Assembly (NCBI RefSeq): GCF_910592395.1 | Contig: NC_088310.1 | Coordinates: 7,571,501 to 7,635,500 of the forward strand | Direction of reading: 5' to 3' | Source: Lineus longissimus | Lineage: Eukaryota > Nemertea > Pilidiophora > Heteronemertea > Lineidae | Length of the DNA stretch: 64,000 nucleotides | Shown here: piece by piece, positions 25,323-44,419 of the stretch | Position numbering within the stretch: the first letter of the stretch is position 1 | Layout of the letters: each line of letters opens with the position of its first letter | Made by a program: the position numbers and the translations under genes | The notes under the pieces: model-generated | Seen by the model: the letters and a program-made list of their open reading frames with translations, nothing else | Told to the model about the DNA's origin: nothing | The model's database searches: none

Positions 25323-26636
25323 ATGTCTTGGTCGAGTTGGTGCTTACCTTTCACTTGTGCCTCCTTAAAACGAGAAAAACAAACAGAAAATGCCATCCGA
25401 GATAAGAAATGGGTTGTCAGAAAAGATAAGGGCGAAAGTGCGGACTCAAAAAAGTCTATTGGTTTAGCTTTACATGACAAAATTGTTCAAAACGATGCGA
25501 AAGGTGCTGAAGAACTCATTGCTGCTGGTGCAGATGTGAACGAGGGGATTCTTTTTGCAACTAAAGTTTTTGCTCCAGATAGACGCACAGTTTACAAGGA
25601 CATAATTGCTTATCCCTTGCATGTTGCTTGCATTTACCGTCGTCCCAAGATTGTCGAGATGTTACTGAAAAATGGAGCAGTGCCGAACCTTACTGATAAA
25701 TTGGGGCGGTGTCCTGTTCAGCTTGTCATAACTTATTGGCCGCGGTTGATGGTTTGTCTCGATCAAAAGGCTATGTCTAAGGAAGACATTGAATATCAGA
25801 GCTATTTGAAACGACAGCACGAAAGATGCAAGGACTGTCTTGTGTATCTGTGTGAAAGTGGTGCAAATATCGATATCCAAATAAACAGTGAAAAAGAAAC
25901 CCTTGCCCACTTAGCTGCCAAGCACAACATCACTTGGAGCATAGATGTGCTGTCAAAGTATGGTGCCAACTTAAACGCCAGGGACTCATCAGGATGTACT
26001 CCTGCCTTGACAGCTGCAAGATATGGGAGTTTTGAGTTTTTGTTTCTGATGATAGACTTGGGACTAGATGTGACTGTGAAGGACAACTTTGGATGCACTA
26101 TTCTAAGTCATGCCTGTGAGAATGACAGATCCCCTCATGCTAAACATGTGAATAAACTCTTAAAATTGGAAGGTTTAAAAGGAATGGTGAACACACAAGA
26201 TGCCAATGGAAACAGTCCTCTCCATGTGGCAGCTGGTGGTGGGCGAGAAGCTGCTATCCACGCCCTCATTGAACATGGGGCACATCCTGACCTGGTAAAC
26301 ATCTCTGGATGTTCCATCTTGTTCAATATCTTAGATTCATACCAAAATGCAAGATGTCACTGTGGGCTTCAGAAAATCCTTGCCGAGACGCTTCAAGTGA
26401 AGATAATGGACAACTCCTTCAGAGAACCATTGTTGCTTGGCCTACCAGAATTTACCAACCTTCGAGAGGCCCTGTTGAAAGCTTCAAAAATCCCTGCATC
26501 TTTGCAGATGGCATGCAGAAATACAATACGGCAGGCTCTCGGATACCAAAGACTAAATGCAGACTCTTTGTTCCAGCTTCCTTGTGCTCCAAAGTTAAGC
26601 AGATACGTTTTACTGAATACCCTGAAATACTGCTGA
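25323..26636 (+). CDS. ANKRD61: Ankyrin-repeat protein, ANKRD61-like, single exon
   Basis: An intronless 437-codon frame (human ANKRD61 has 418 residues). After a basic N-terminus come ankyrin repeats: LHDKIVQNDAKGAEELIAAG, YPLHVACIYRRPKIVEMLL, a long spacer of about 40 residues (ITYWPRLMVC, where ANKRD61 also has a spacer with LHWP), TLAHLAAKHN, TPALTAARYGSFEFL and SPLHVAAGGGREAAIHALI. The C-terminus (LLGLPEFTNLREALL, then IPASLQMACRNTIRQ) matches the ANKRD61 tail LPEFRLLRDTL...PLSLQ, which makes this call better than a generic ankyrin or ASB protein. The tail also looks distantly SOCS-box-like. The molecular role is not established. It is convergent with poly(A) polymerase. The absence of introns next to intron-rich genes could reflect an old retrocopy or simply gene structure. 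Confidence 0.8.
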   Translation: MSWSSWCLPFTCASLKREKQTENAIRDKKWVVRKDKGESADSKKSIGLALHDKIVQNDAKGAEELIAAGADVNEGILFATKVFAPDRRTVYKDIIAYPLHVACIYRRPKIVEMLLKNGAVPNLTDKLGRCPVQLVITYWPRLMVCLDQKAMSKEDIEYQSYLKRQHERCKDCLVYLCESGANIDIQINSEKETLAHLAAKHNITWSIDVLSKYGANLNARDSSGCTPALTAARYGSFEFLFLMIDLGLDVTVKDNFGCTILSHACENDRSPHAKHVNKLLKLEGLKGMVNTQDANGNSPLHVAAGGGREAAIHALIEHGAHPDLVNISGCSILFNILDSYQNARCHCGLQKILAETLQVKIMDNSFREPLLLGLPEFTNLREALLKASKIPASLQMACRNTIRQALGYQRLNADSLFQLPCAPKLSRYVLLNTLKYC

Positions 26637-26639
26637 TGG

Positions 26640-29600
26640 TTGAATTGGGGAACAACTCAAAAGAGCTGACGAAATGATTTGGTCTCTCCCCAATACTACC
26701 TGCTCCTGTTAGACTTGACAATAGTAGCCTTTTGAGATGATTCCTTCGGGCATTCCTGATGTCATAAACAGTATCAAGACTTAAGTGTAGCGGTAAAGGA
26801 CTTATATATTTTTGTCACCGTATAAACGTCGCAACTCTGAGTCTGAACTCGAACCCAGACTAAACCAACTAAGATATGTATCTAAATTATTTATTATCCA
26901 CGTCACTCTTAACTTCTTATTTACAACCGACACTGAAACATTACAAAATTATGTGCACAACAAAGTATCAACAAGGGTTGATATAAAAGAATCTTACCAT
27001 ACTATAAGGCCAAGGATGAAGTCAACTAATCGCGATCTAAAATGCTCTGGAGCTTTTCAAGAGAACATCTTGTTTAGCTACAGAGTGTGAAGGATGGTTT
27101 TCTGGATCTGATCTGGTCATTCCATAATCTAAACTACTTCTAACATTTGCAACCTGGGCCCGAAAGCTGCAATGACAGAGTGAGTTGTGTCTCAACACAC
27201 CGACACCTTCTGGTTGTATTCACAGCATCTGAAGAAGTAGGTCGATAACAAAGACACTGAACAATGAATTTGTAAAATATACCACCTTTATTTTTATTTT
27301 TCCATGTTTTCATACAATATATTACAATCATCATCAAAGTGGGCTAGAACTCAACTAGAACATAAATGCATAACATCAGTACAAGAAATTAGGTCGACAC
27401 AGTCAGGTTAGACAAAATGGACTGAGGGAATTGCAGAATATCTTTGGAATATTTCATTTTCATCAAAGTTATCTAGAACTTAATGTTGATAAAATAAACT
27501 ACAGACCAAACCAAACTTAGCTTATTATGATTCGGTATGCAAGAACAGGTACCCCCAGTCCAAAGCACTGAAGTTAAAAACCTTTCAACAAACTTTTTCA
27601 CAGAAAAGTATCTAGTATACATCTATATATTGCTTTTTTGTTTTATAAATTTTAATTTTGCACAAAGACTAAATCTATACATTTTGATGCTTTGCAGATT
27701 CTTATAATAGCCATAAAGGTACAAGCTTTTTATAGGGTGTTTGCAGAAAAATTATTTTTTTGAGCTTGAAACATTTAAATAATTAGTTTTTAAGAAACTG
27801 AAGTAGTAGCATCTGCCAAGTAAGAAAAAAATTGTAGATTAACATTTATTTTAAATGAAGGCCTATCCATTTTGTTGGTGCTTTGTTGAAGTGGTGAATA
27901 GCACCCCGAGGATCATTTTAGTAATTATCTTGTCGATTCGCCCGCTCCAAGGAAATATTGAATTTTTTTAACAAAATCTGAATATCCACCCACACAATCA
28001 AAGATGACTGCTGATGTGGAAATGCAACATAAAGTCGGAAAACCAAATTAGGAGTAATCATTGAGGCTCCTCTGCTTACAAAACAAGTTTGTTCTTTATG
28101 TGCCCAATTTAAATGCTACAGAATAATTCTGATAGATTGAAGAAAGCAGAGCGAAGAAGAAAATTCTGTACATGTGCAGGTGAGTTTTTCAAATGTTGGA
28201 GTTTTATAACTCCATCTAGATTAACCCGGTTAGTTTAGCTATCCAAGACTTGCAGGGAGTTTTTTCAAGCCATGGTTCCATGATGTTCAGCTGATCGTGG
28301 GAAAACATAGCCTGTATATTTCCTGACACCACAAGTTTGTTTCTTAGTTGTGCAAGGTGAGAGAACTAACTGATGTTTCTTCCAAATTCACAGCCAAAAC
28401 AAAAAATTGGAGAAGCTCAACGATTTGTGCATTTATTTTGTACTCAAGAAACGTTGCTCTAAAATAATAAGTGAGAAGTGTAAAATAATCTTGGCTGTGA
28501 TATCATAAGATGATCAACACCCACTGATTATATACAATAAGACTTGGAGAAGTTACAAGTATTCGAGACTAAGATCAACAGATGGTACAAGTACATTTCT
28601 CAATTCTTTACAATACATCAAGTTATCCAAAAGACCCATGTTTTCAAAACATTGGGTCAATCCAGATGTGAACCTGAAGCTACAATTTAGAATTCACTTT
28701 CTACCCATAAAGTATCCAAACTCAATTTGCTCCGATCCGGCTTTTGAAGCAGTTTGAGGCATTCACCCACTAATCTCAAGCACAAAAAACATGGCCAACG
28801 AGCAGATAATTATGATACATATATATCAAATAAACACTTAATAGTCATGAAGTATCCCACTTACGAAAATTCAGAAATTCCATACAACAAAATTGAGTAC
28901 ATGTAGCCCTTTCATTCCCTCATGTGAAAATGTACATAATTCCAGTCCTTCCTGAGCTGAGCACAACCGCCATGCTATTTTCTTGCAGAGTTTATCTCTC
29001 AGATTTTTGGCATGCAGATGATAGCATAGGGCTCTATCATCCCAGATGACAATTTCATCCTCAATTTCTGACACTTGTATACTTACCCAGAATCAGAGAA
29101 GAAATGAACAAGCTAGCACACAAATACATGATATAAAATCACATTATCTAACTCTTAGAATCACACCATGGATTCTAAAAGGCAAGGAGCACTTTTCATG
29201 GCCAGTTATACCAACAGTTCTGTCTTCATGGGATATCACTCAAACAGAAACCAGTAGCACATACCAATTTATACCATTACCAGGTTGTCCGATCAACTGA
29301 CACGCATAGGTATTCCACGACCACCATTTGAAAAAAACACTATCAAAACGACACGCTCCCTACACGCTCTAATTTCTATGCATTTAGGTTAAATTGCACC
29401 CAAAAATCTTTTACATCAGATTCAGATATCAAACCATGAAATATTTCTCTCTCGTTTCCTTGATAGATCATTCCTGACAAGAGACAACATGGACAATTGA
29501 TAAGTTACTTGTGACCAAATGTTGGTCATGAATGATCATGAGATCACTTAACATGCCCAGCTCTCAGGTTATGTCACCATTGCTTGCGAGTTGAGAATCT

Positions 29601-30002
29601 CGTATAATCGACGATCATTACCTGCAATGAGTGAAAAAGAAATTGTAAGCGATTTCAATACAGATATCTCTCAACACCAAAACCCCAACTCCCATGGTAC
29701 CAATAACTCTGAGCACAACAAGTGGTTGGACAGACTGACAGACAGAGGATATTATCATATCCCCCTTTTGCTCCATAGCACGTTCCACATCAAAACAATT
29801 GGACAAATAGGACAAATCCCGATGGGATTGTAAGAAAGACTATGCAACTGGGCTCATGGACATGCAGTGCAGACCATCCCATACCAGATTGATTTCTATT
29901 ATTAGAAATATAACAGTAGTTTCTGACTACCAATTCCAGTTCAAGACCAGAGGGAACACAAAATTCAATGCTCTACGAACCTTCCATCCAGCATTGCCCT
30001 GT
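26640..30002. other. No coding exon seen; probably includes the poly(A) polymerase 3' UTR
   Basis: No splice-bounded exon appears on either strand. On the minus strand the stretch below 30003 runs, without an obvious earlier AATAAA cluster, to two overlapping TTTATT hexamers (AATAAA on the minus strand) at 27287-27298. A 3' UTR of about 2.7 kb is therefore possible. The part at 26640-27280 is the ankyrin gene's 3' flank. Confidence 0.45.
27287..27298 (-). terminator. Candidate polyadenylation signals, poly(A) polymerase gene
   Basis: Two adjacent TTTATT hexamers on the plus strand read AATAAA on the minus strand. They lie about 2.7 kb past the stop codon. Their use is inferred only. Confidence 0.35.
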
Positions 30003-37546
<7,544 letters not shown>

Positions 37547-37862
37547 TTTGTATATGATTTGAATTGGTCCAAATAAATTGTTCTAAGTGACCAAATCCAT
37601 GGGATTTGTACAAAATTATTTTCAGCAAAACAAATCCATGCTTTTATCGGAAATGGCGGACCATAATTTTTCCCGGCATGCAATTTATTAATTATTACCT
37701 ACTTAACCAATTACTTCTTATATTCTTATTTTTATATTTTATTTTGTCACTTTTGAACGTCATCTTATGTATGTGATATGGAATGAATTTTTTCTTTGAA
37801 AAAAATTGAAACTTGTTTTAGTTTTACTATCACTCACCAGATGGTGTATTGAAAAGAAAAAC
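37547..37862. promoter_or_regulatory. Shared upstream region, poly(A) polymerase and seipin (head-to-head)
   Basis: Only 316 bp separate the two divergent start codons, so any promoters must overlap or share elements, unless unseen 5' UTR exons lie beyond. The stretch is AT-rich with no CpG island by eye. No TATA box is assigned. Confidence 0.6.
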
Positions 37863-40800
37863 ATGATTTTGTCTTGGATAAGTGCAGCTGTAAATTGGTT
37901 GCAAAGAAGCACTTCCCAATGGTTAACGAAAATAAAATCCACCCTCTTGAAAGTTATAGTTGTTCTCACCTATCTGGCAGTGCTGTTATGGATTTCTATT
38001 TTCTTTTATGGAAGTTTTTACTACTTGTACATGCCTGCCATTTCTCATGTCAAACCTGTGCATTTGCAGTTCAAGTGAGTACACACGTCACGTGACCATA
38101 TGTCAGTCCTCATGTCAGTTCCTCATCGAGTAGACATGATTTCCATTAGAAAATGGTGGTTGGATGACGTGATGTTGGGTAACACATGATCATGTTATGA
38201 ATGAAATAAATGACGTCACGACACATCGCCATCGCCCTGGGCATCGGCAATGACAGGCCGCCCCCGCTGGGCCCCGGATTTCCCAAATGTGGAAATCAGA
38301 GGTCATTGATAATAGCCCCCCTCTCGACTGACTAACGTAAGTTGCAACCCCACTGACAACACACGCTTGTAGTTGTATTCTACGCGTGTTTTTCAATGGG
38401 GAGGTGTTTGTCAGTCGGGGGGGGGGGGGGGGGGGGCTTTTGAGCTTGTTTCCACATGCCTGTGATTGGAAGTGACACTGCTGATCTCCCGATATGATTT
38501 GACGATGGGGAAAAAGCTGACATTTCTGTAATGTTAATGTGCTTCGTCATTCATGTAACAAAAAAAGGGTCTCACTCCAAGCTACCCCTAATTCAATTTC
38601 TGACCAGCTTTTTCATTCAAACATTATTTCCAGGGGAAATTGTGACATTACAACAGAAGGATGTGGCTTCCCATCTGCCAATTTCTCGTTAGTTTCTCAT
38701 GGAAAAGAGCAGGTAAAGACAAGATGCATGTCAATACTAGTATGATGTATAGTTTTAAAGAAGCCCATTGTCAAAATGATTCTACTAGCAAATACTTCTA
38801 GTAAACAAAGTATTATTACTCATCAGATTTTAATGAACAGCTTTGGGAATTCGTAGTTTTGACTGAGGTTATGTTAAGGAACTTGGCCTCCTCTGCCTTG
38901 GTTGGCAACTAATCTAGGAGAAGGAACACTGAAAACCGAACCCAGACAGATTTTGTTGTTAAAGGTAATACTATTACTAGCCATGGGTTCAGGGGACGGC
39001 AAGACATATTTGAGAAGGAGACTCCAACATCAAACCCACCTCCGTGGTTGGAATGGACCAACCAGTTTTGCATGGGATAAAAATAGGGTCCTCTAGCTTG
39101 AACACTGAATCTCCGAATAAAGAAGAGGAGGAAATAAGTGCACTAATTGTGCAAGTTGTATAAGTAAGCATGGGAAAGTCCTGCCAGGTGCCTGAGAAGC
39201 AATTGATTCCCCTCGGACAAACTATATATGTAAGCCCAGCCATTCCATTGACACTGTGATGCATGATTAAAAGTTGTTCCCATTCCAGTTGATGCTGCGT
39301 GGTCAGCCTTACAGAATCCAGCTTGAGCTTGAAATGCCTGAATCTCCAGTCAACCAAATGTTAGGTAAAGTTCATGTTGATGGTTTACACAAGTTTTATA
39401 ATGATTAGCCTACATATTTTGTGTGTACAAGGTCTGACACCTTAAAAAATAGTTTCCATAAGAAGGAGAAGATTATCATGGTTGTGTTCTGCCTCCTAGG
39501 TCCCCTGCGATGACATCACTTGTATTGTAGTAACGAAGCCAGAAGGATATTCTTGTGCTTGAGTAGTACATGTGTAGTAGTATACAATAGAAATAGAACT
39601 GCCTGGCAATTGAGGGTACCGTTGTTATGTCCTTTATAAACTGTTGTCTTCTTTCTGTGCAGGAATGTTTATGGTCCGCCTGGATTTCCTCACTCATTTC
39701 GGTCGGGTCGTACAGTCAACTAATCGCGCTGTAAGTAGGAGTGTATGTATTGTTTTTATAAACACAAAATCTCTAACCTGTGGTAGACACACACTAATCC
39801 AACACTTTCACTTTCCATTTCAAGTCCAAGAGAAATTCTTAAAACGTGTGGTCTGTCTTTTGTCAGCAAGGGGTCACAAAGTTACCCCCTGGTGGCAATG
39901 TTAGCATGTTTTACAATATTAGCAATTTCAGCACCTTTTCATTTATCATCATTACATTGCAGGGAGTGCTTCACTATAAGTCTCCTCTACTACAAACCTT
40001 GGACACCCTAGTCTACTCTCCGTTTCTCCTGTTCGGTTCCCGGGAACAAAAACAACTCATTAATGTGGAGCTCTTCAATAATTATCTCGAGGATGCGGTG
40101 AGTTTGTTTAGCCAGCAGATTTGCGCCCCGCAACGAGCAATATAAATCGCTGTGACCAGCGATGATGTTTGCTTGCTACATAAATCACTCCTTTGCAGTG
40201 GTCATCCTTGGAGCCAGGACAAGAGTCTGTGATGCGACCAACCTGCGATCAATTTCCAACTCCGCTATCACCAGTTTTACCTGCAGACACATGCTGCAGC
40301 GATTATAATCACAGGTTGTAGCAACAAAACTCGCTTGTTTGCACGGCTCTTTTATATGTTGAGTCATAAATGTACTGCTCACTGACCTCTTAATAACAAG
40401 ATTGGCAGATCATTCAGTCTAGACCATGTAGGACTCAGTCTGTCATCTGGAATTAGGCCTTGATAACAGAGCCAAAATGCTGACTCTGCAGACTAAAATA
40501 TATACAGTAATTTCGAATAAAAGCTAGAGCTGACAATGTCTCATGGTTCTTTTTCCTTATGTTTCAGTACAAACCCAGTATTGGTGCTTACATTGAAATC
40601 CAGGCCAGACGAATTGAAATCTACTCATCTGTGCTCAAGATTTATGCAAATTTCACCGGTCTAAGGTAATTCCGTTGTTCCATTTAGTGAGTTGTTACAC
40701 AAAAACCATCAAGGAGCATGTCTTCATCTTCATGTAGTCATTTTCTATTGACTGGTGCCAAGTGAATGAAAACAAAGGCCTATGTGTGACATTAAATCAT

Positions 40801-41962
40801 AATCACCATTAATAAAATCCAGCCACCAAATTTGTGTTAAAATGCCATTTTTGGAGTGTTTGCACCAGAAATTCGTAAATAAAAGTGTTTGGATCCAATA
40901 TTAGTCTTATTTCAGAATTCCTTTGGAGATTATTGGCACGTCTCAGTCCACTGTGGAAAACTCTGCGCGGTAAGTGATGTCATACCCCAGGTAGCCCTGG
41001 ACGTGTTTGTGAATCCAGCAGACCAACTCTAAACTTCATGCTATGCATAAATTTCTTCTTCCAGGTATCTCATGTTCTACCACCCAGTCCTCTGTGCCAT
41101 ATGTGGTGTCAGCTCAAATATGGTCTTTCTGACTGCTGTGGCCTTATTGTCGTGGTATCGCTTCCTTTCTGACAAGATGCCCCGGCAGTCAAATCCTTCC
41201 AGAGGTGATAGCAGTCGTCCAAGTTTGGAGGAGAGGCGAGCCAACATCCGTGCTGCTTTAAAGAGAGAGCAAAGGACCAGTAAGTCACATTTCAGAAGCA
41301 AAATTATTTACAAACTTTTAGTCTGATGAACTGTTTTCGGTGAGACGTGGTCTATTGGTTATGGCAACATGCTCATTTTCCGAATATCACAGGTTTGATA
41401 CTCGATACAGACACATCACATCACTGGTGACCTGGGACGAGTTACTTAACATCAGTTTTCTTTTCTTCCCAATGAGAAAACTCAGATTTGATGTACCTGT
41501 AGCTTTTACCAGTGGCTCTAGCAAGCCTCTTTTCCCTGCCACTATGGTTTGGCGCCAATGTGATTGATCAGTTTATTGACATATGTATTATCTTGTCCTC
41601 TTTATTTTTTAGGCAATGATCAAGTAGAGCCTTCTGGTAGTGCAGAGGTGCCAACTGGCATGCTTCCATATGGGGCAGAACAAGAGCCCGTTATCATAGA
41701 CACATCAAAAAAGAGGGTCAAAAAGACTTTCACGAGCGATCCGGATAGGTCCATCGGCTGGCCAGGAGATACACTCAACTGGCACAGAGAGCCGGAAACA
41801 TTACAAAGCATCGATGGGTCTGCTTCGAGAAAATCGCAGTTGGAGGAGGATGTTCTAAATGATACAGAGACGTTACTGCCATCTGGGTCGGACACGAATA
41901 GTCCAGAGGATATGCAGTTACGACGTCGAGGTGACGTTTCTGGAAAATCGGTCGCATCATGA
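37863..41962 (+). CDS. BSCL2: Seipin (BSCL2), 9 exons
   Basis: Exons are 37863-38074, 38634-38712, 39289-39364, 39663-39730, 39963-40097, 40568-40665, 40916-40969, 41065-41279 and 41613-41962. All are GT-AG and in phase, giving 428 residues (human isoforms 398 and 462). Seipin is an ER membrane protein that forms rings at ER-lipid-droplet contacts and organises droplet formation. The first membrane segment ([20 protein letters not shown]) leads into [14 protein letters not shown], matching human FYGSFYYSYMPTVSHLSPVH. The luminal domain shows [18 protein letters not shown] and NFTGLR. The glycosylation sequon NFS (87-89) aligns with human N88-V-S, the site altered in motor neuropathy. A second membrane segment ([16 protein letters not shown]) and a charged cytosolic tail follow. 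An in-frame ATG lies at 37806; the one at 37863 has the better context and family-like length. Confidence 0.96.
38417..38436 (+). repeat. Poly-G tract (20 G)
   Basis: Twenty consecutive G on the sense strand of seipin intron 1. A run like this in pre-mRNA can form quadruplex structures and is often mis-sequenced. Confidence 0.9.
41338..41560 (+). mobile_element. Diverged tRNA-derived SINE in seipin intron 8
   Basis: The head reads ACGTGGTCTATTGGTTATGG (A-box-like) with GGTTTGATACTC (B-box-like) about 45 nt on. It is followed by GACGAGTTACTTAACATCAG, similar to the spacer common after tRNA-like SINE heads. No cloverleaf can be folded. The boundaries are approximate. Confidence 0.5.
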
Positions 41963-42193
41963 ACATTGTTTTCCTGTGATAGTCTCATTCATGTTGGATG
42001 GATATGATCCAGTTGTGTGTTCAAAAACCAAACCCATGAAATTTTTTAAGGACAATTTTTCATGAGAGAACCATGTTTACTATATTCGCTTATTTATCAA
42101 TTATGGTGCTTGCCCCGTCATCTTGATGGTGTTATGAGGCATTCCTAGTTACTGATGACAGCAAAGAGATAAATGTATATACCATTTGCTATC

Positions 42194-42438
42194 TTAAAGG
42201 GGTACACCGTTCGTAATTACTGGTGGTCCAGGAAAATAGAACTCCAGTTCTTATGCGCAATGCTGTGGTGCAGTTATTATGAACACGAATTTGGTGCAAC
42301 TTGGTATTTATAGTCTTTGCATATTTGTCTACAGAACGACACTGCTGAAATTTATATTAAGTATGTATTGACACAATTAGAAATGTTCAAATCAAATTTC
42401 AAATTTCAAATCTTTAACGAATGGTGTATGCCTTTAAA
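42194..42438. mobile_element. Family-B MITE, most complete copy
   Basis: The 5' end CTTAAAGGGGTACACCGTTC is the inverse of the 3' end GAATGGTGTATGCCTTTAAA, giving terminal repeats of about 20 bp around a 245-bp AT-rich non-coding body. Other copies are at 9757, 33227, 57447 and 63157. It lies in the seipin 3' UTR region, before the AATAAA at 42717. Confidence 0.7.
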
Positions 42439-42716
42439 TAAGGTGGTGTTGATGACCTGAAACATTATTGATTGTAAATAAGACTAGTCGGATTTGAGAA
42501 ATTCATGACATTCCAAGTGAGATTCTGGCAATTTGAATTGTGATACATTTTTTAATAGCACGGTGTTGAAAGTACATGTTGGTCGTACAGGATTTTAAAA
42601 TAGTACTTGAAATGTACTTGATTTTAGTTTTGAATTAGTTCTCATTGAGGGCATACATGATTCAAACAACGCTTCCATGGTGGACTTGGACAAGCTTTAT
42701 CTCGATCAGTTTATTA

Positions 42717-42722
42717 AATAAA
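42717..42722 (+). terminator. Polyadenylation signal, seipin
   Basis: An AATAAA hexamer 755 nt past the seipin stop, with TTGTTATCCG following about 20 nt later. Confidence 0.6.
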
Positions 42723-43161
42723 TGATATGAAATATACTCTCTTGTTATCCGTCTCCTTACTTAGTTCAGAGATAAATTGATAGCAATCGGGGCACTTACT
42801 TGATGCTTATAGTTGCCCAAGATCATGGCCACAACAGGGGAACAATAACAACAGTCATTAGATATGCTAGGATGCCTCATTCTGCTTTATAAGACACCCC
42901 TGCACCTCTCCAAGGATCCACACTTGCTCTGGTCTGCCCCAACAAAATGTGAGGGGAGAAGCATTGAAAAATCTGGGGTACTACGATGAATTTCATGTTC
43001 CTCCTCGGCATTGTCACATGGTTTCCCCCAATTAAAACTTTTCAGTTACAATATAAGGTTATTCCCCCAACAGGGCAAATAAGGGATCCTTATCATCCTT
43101 GTGACTGAAAGTTTGTAGAAAAGAGGTGATTTGCATAGTTCCAAGCCTTGTAGGAGATGGT

Positions 43162-43360
43162 CATATGTGACCCGCCATGACAAAACAGGTCGCATGTCGC
43201 TCTGAGCTTGACAGGTTGAGACAGACTGGTTGTTCATTTCACCATTGTCTGCCTTCTGTAAAATCGGAGCATATCAATTTCTTCTATTATGTCCTGGTGT
43301 CATTTTAGGCTCATCTTCTGTGCGACATGCGACTCATTTTGTCGTGGTGGGTCACATATG
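43162..43360. mobile_element. Short element with 39-bp terminal inverted repeats
   Basis: The arm at 43162-43200 (CATATGTGACCCGCCATGAC...) is matched in inverse at 43322-43360 (...GTGGTGGGTCACATATG) with few mismatches. The element is 199 bp long with a non-coding centre. It lies between seipin and PIGF. Confidence 0.7.
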
Positions 43361-43402
43361 GATTTATTTCTTAATCACTGCTCCAGCATGCCCGAAAAAT
43401 CG

Positions 43403-43547
43403 AGTAGTGAACACCTCTATCAAGGACACTAGTTTTGCCCCCAAATTGGTTGTTTCCATTCAATTTGACCTCTCTAATCAGGACACCTCCCCATCAAGTA
43501 CAGCACTTGTCACTCCAGAGGGTGTCCTTAGTAGAGGTTCTCCTGTA
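43403..43547. mobile_element. Family-A MITE, degraded copy
   Basis: ACACCTCTATCAAGGACACT, TTGGTTGTTTCCATTCAATT and GGGTGTCCTTAGTAGAGGTT place it in family A. The 5' terminus is decayed. It forms part of a spurious open frame from 43230 to 43763. Confidence 0.65.
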
Positions 43548-43827
43548 TTCATAGTGCAAGTACAATCATGGTCAACACAGGTTGTGACCAGGATCTTGTG
43601 CCGTGTCCTGTCCCTTGTGGTTGAGAATAACACTACATTTTTACCCATTGATAGTCTGTCCCAAAGATATCATGCATGTCATCGGGTGCTATTTACACAG
43701 GCATGGTATATCTGGATGGAGTGTTGTTTTGAAATAGCCTGTGAGTGCCTTCAAGTCTCCTGAATGATATTCACATGTACAACTTGCCACAGAAACTAAG
43801 AAAAACATTTTTAACTTTTGAAATCAC

Positions 43828-43833
43828 TTTATT
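43828..43833 (-). terminator. Polyadenylation signal, PIGF (minus strand)
   Basis: TTTATT on the plus strand, 587 nt past the PIGF stop. Transcription from PIGF and seipin converges on the MITE-rich gap between 42722 and 43828. Confidence 0.5.
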
Positions 43834-44120
43834 CATTCTTCAAATTACATAAAGAATGTCGACAAACAGCACATTTCTGTTACAAAAAATAACTAAATCT
43901 ACCAATCTATCCATGTTCTACATTGATTATGAACAAAGGTCTGAGAAATTTCAAGTGACATTGGTACTCTGCTGATAAAACTGGAAGGGTACTGATATTT
44001 CAACATGCCAGCTTCTGCGACTAGCTCTTCTATTGCACCTTATCAATGAACACTACTTATTTGAAGCCACCTCTCTTCAAGAACACAAAAGTATAGTCCA
44101 ATATTGTTCAATTTCAACTA

Positions 44121-44282
44121 TGGCAGAACCTCCTCTAAAATGACACTCTTTGAACATACAAATGCTGTCCCTCGTAGGGAGGTGTCCTTATCATGGATAT
44201 CAAATTGAACCAAAATATCCAACTTGGGACAAAATTCTGTGTCCTTGATAAAGAAGGTGTCCGGCTTACAAATGTTCCACTG
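44121..44282. mobile_element. Family-A MITE, diverged copy
   Basis: It has GGCAGAACCTCCTCTAAAAT at one end and TGTTCCACTG followed by TA at the other, with ACTTGGGACAAAATTCTGTG inside. It lies in the PIGF 3' UTR region. Confidence 0.65.
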
Positions 44283-44419
44283 TACATGGACAACATTGAC
44301 AAAGGGGTGACCCTCAGAACTGACTGAAGCTATTCGGTATTTATGTCAATGTACTGATGTCCCGAAGAACTGAAAACATCAGCAGTTTTTCAATTACCTA
44401 CCACCAGCAGACAGACTCC

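Noticed and set aside
43230-43763. 177-codon open frame on the plus strand
   Set aside because: It runs across an inverted-repeat MITE and a family-A MITE in the gap between two convergent genes; no domain and no splice support.
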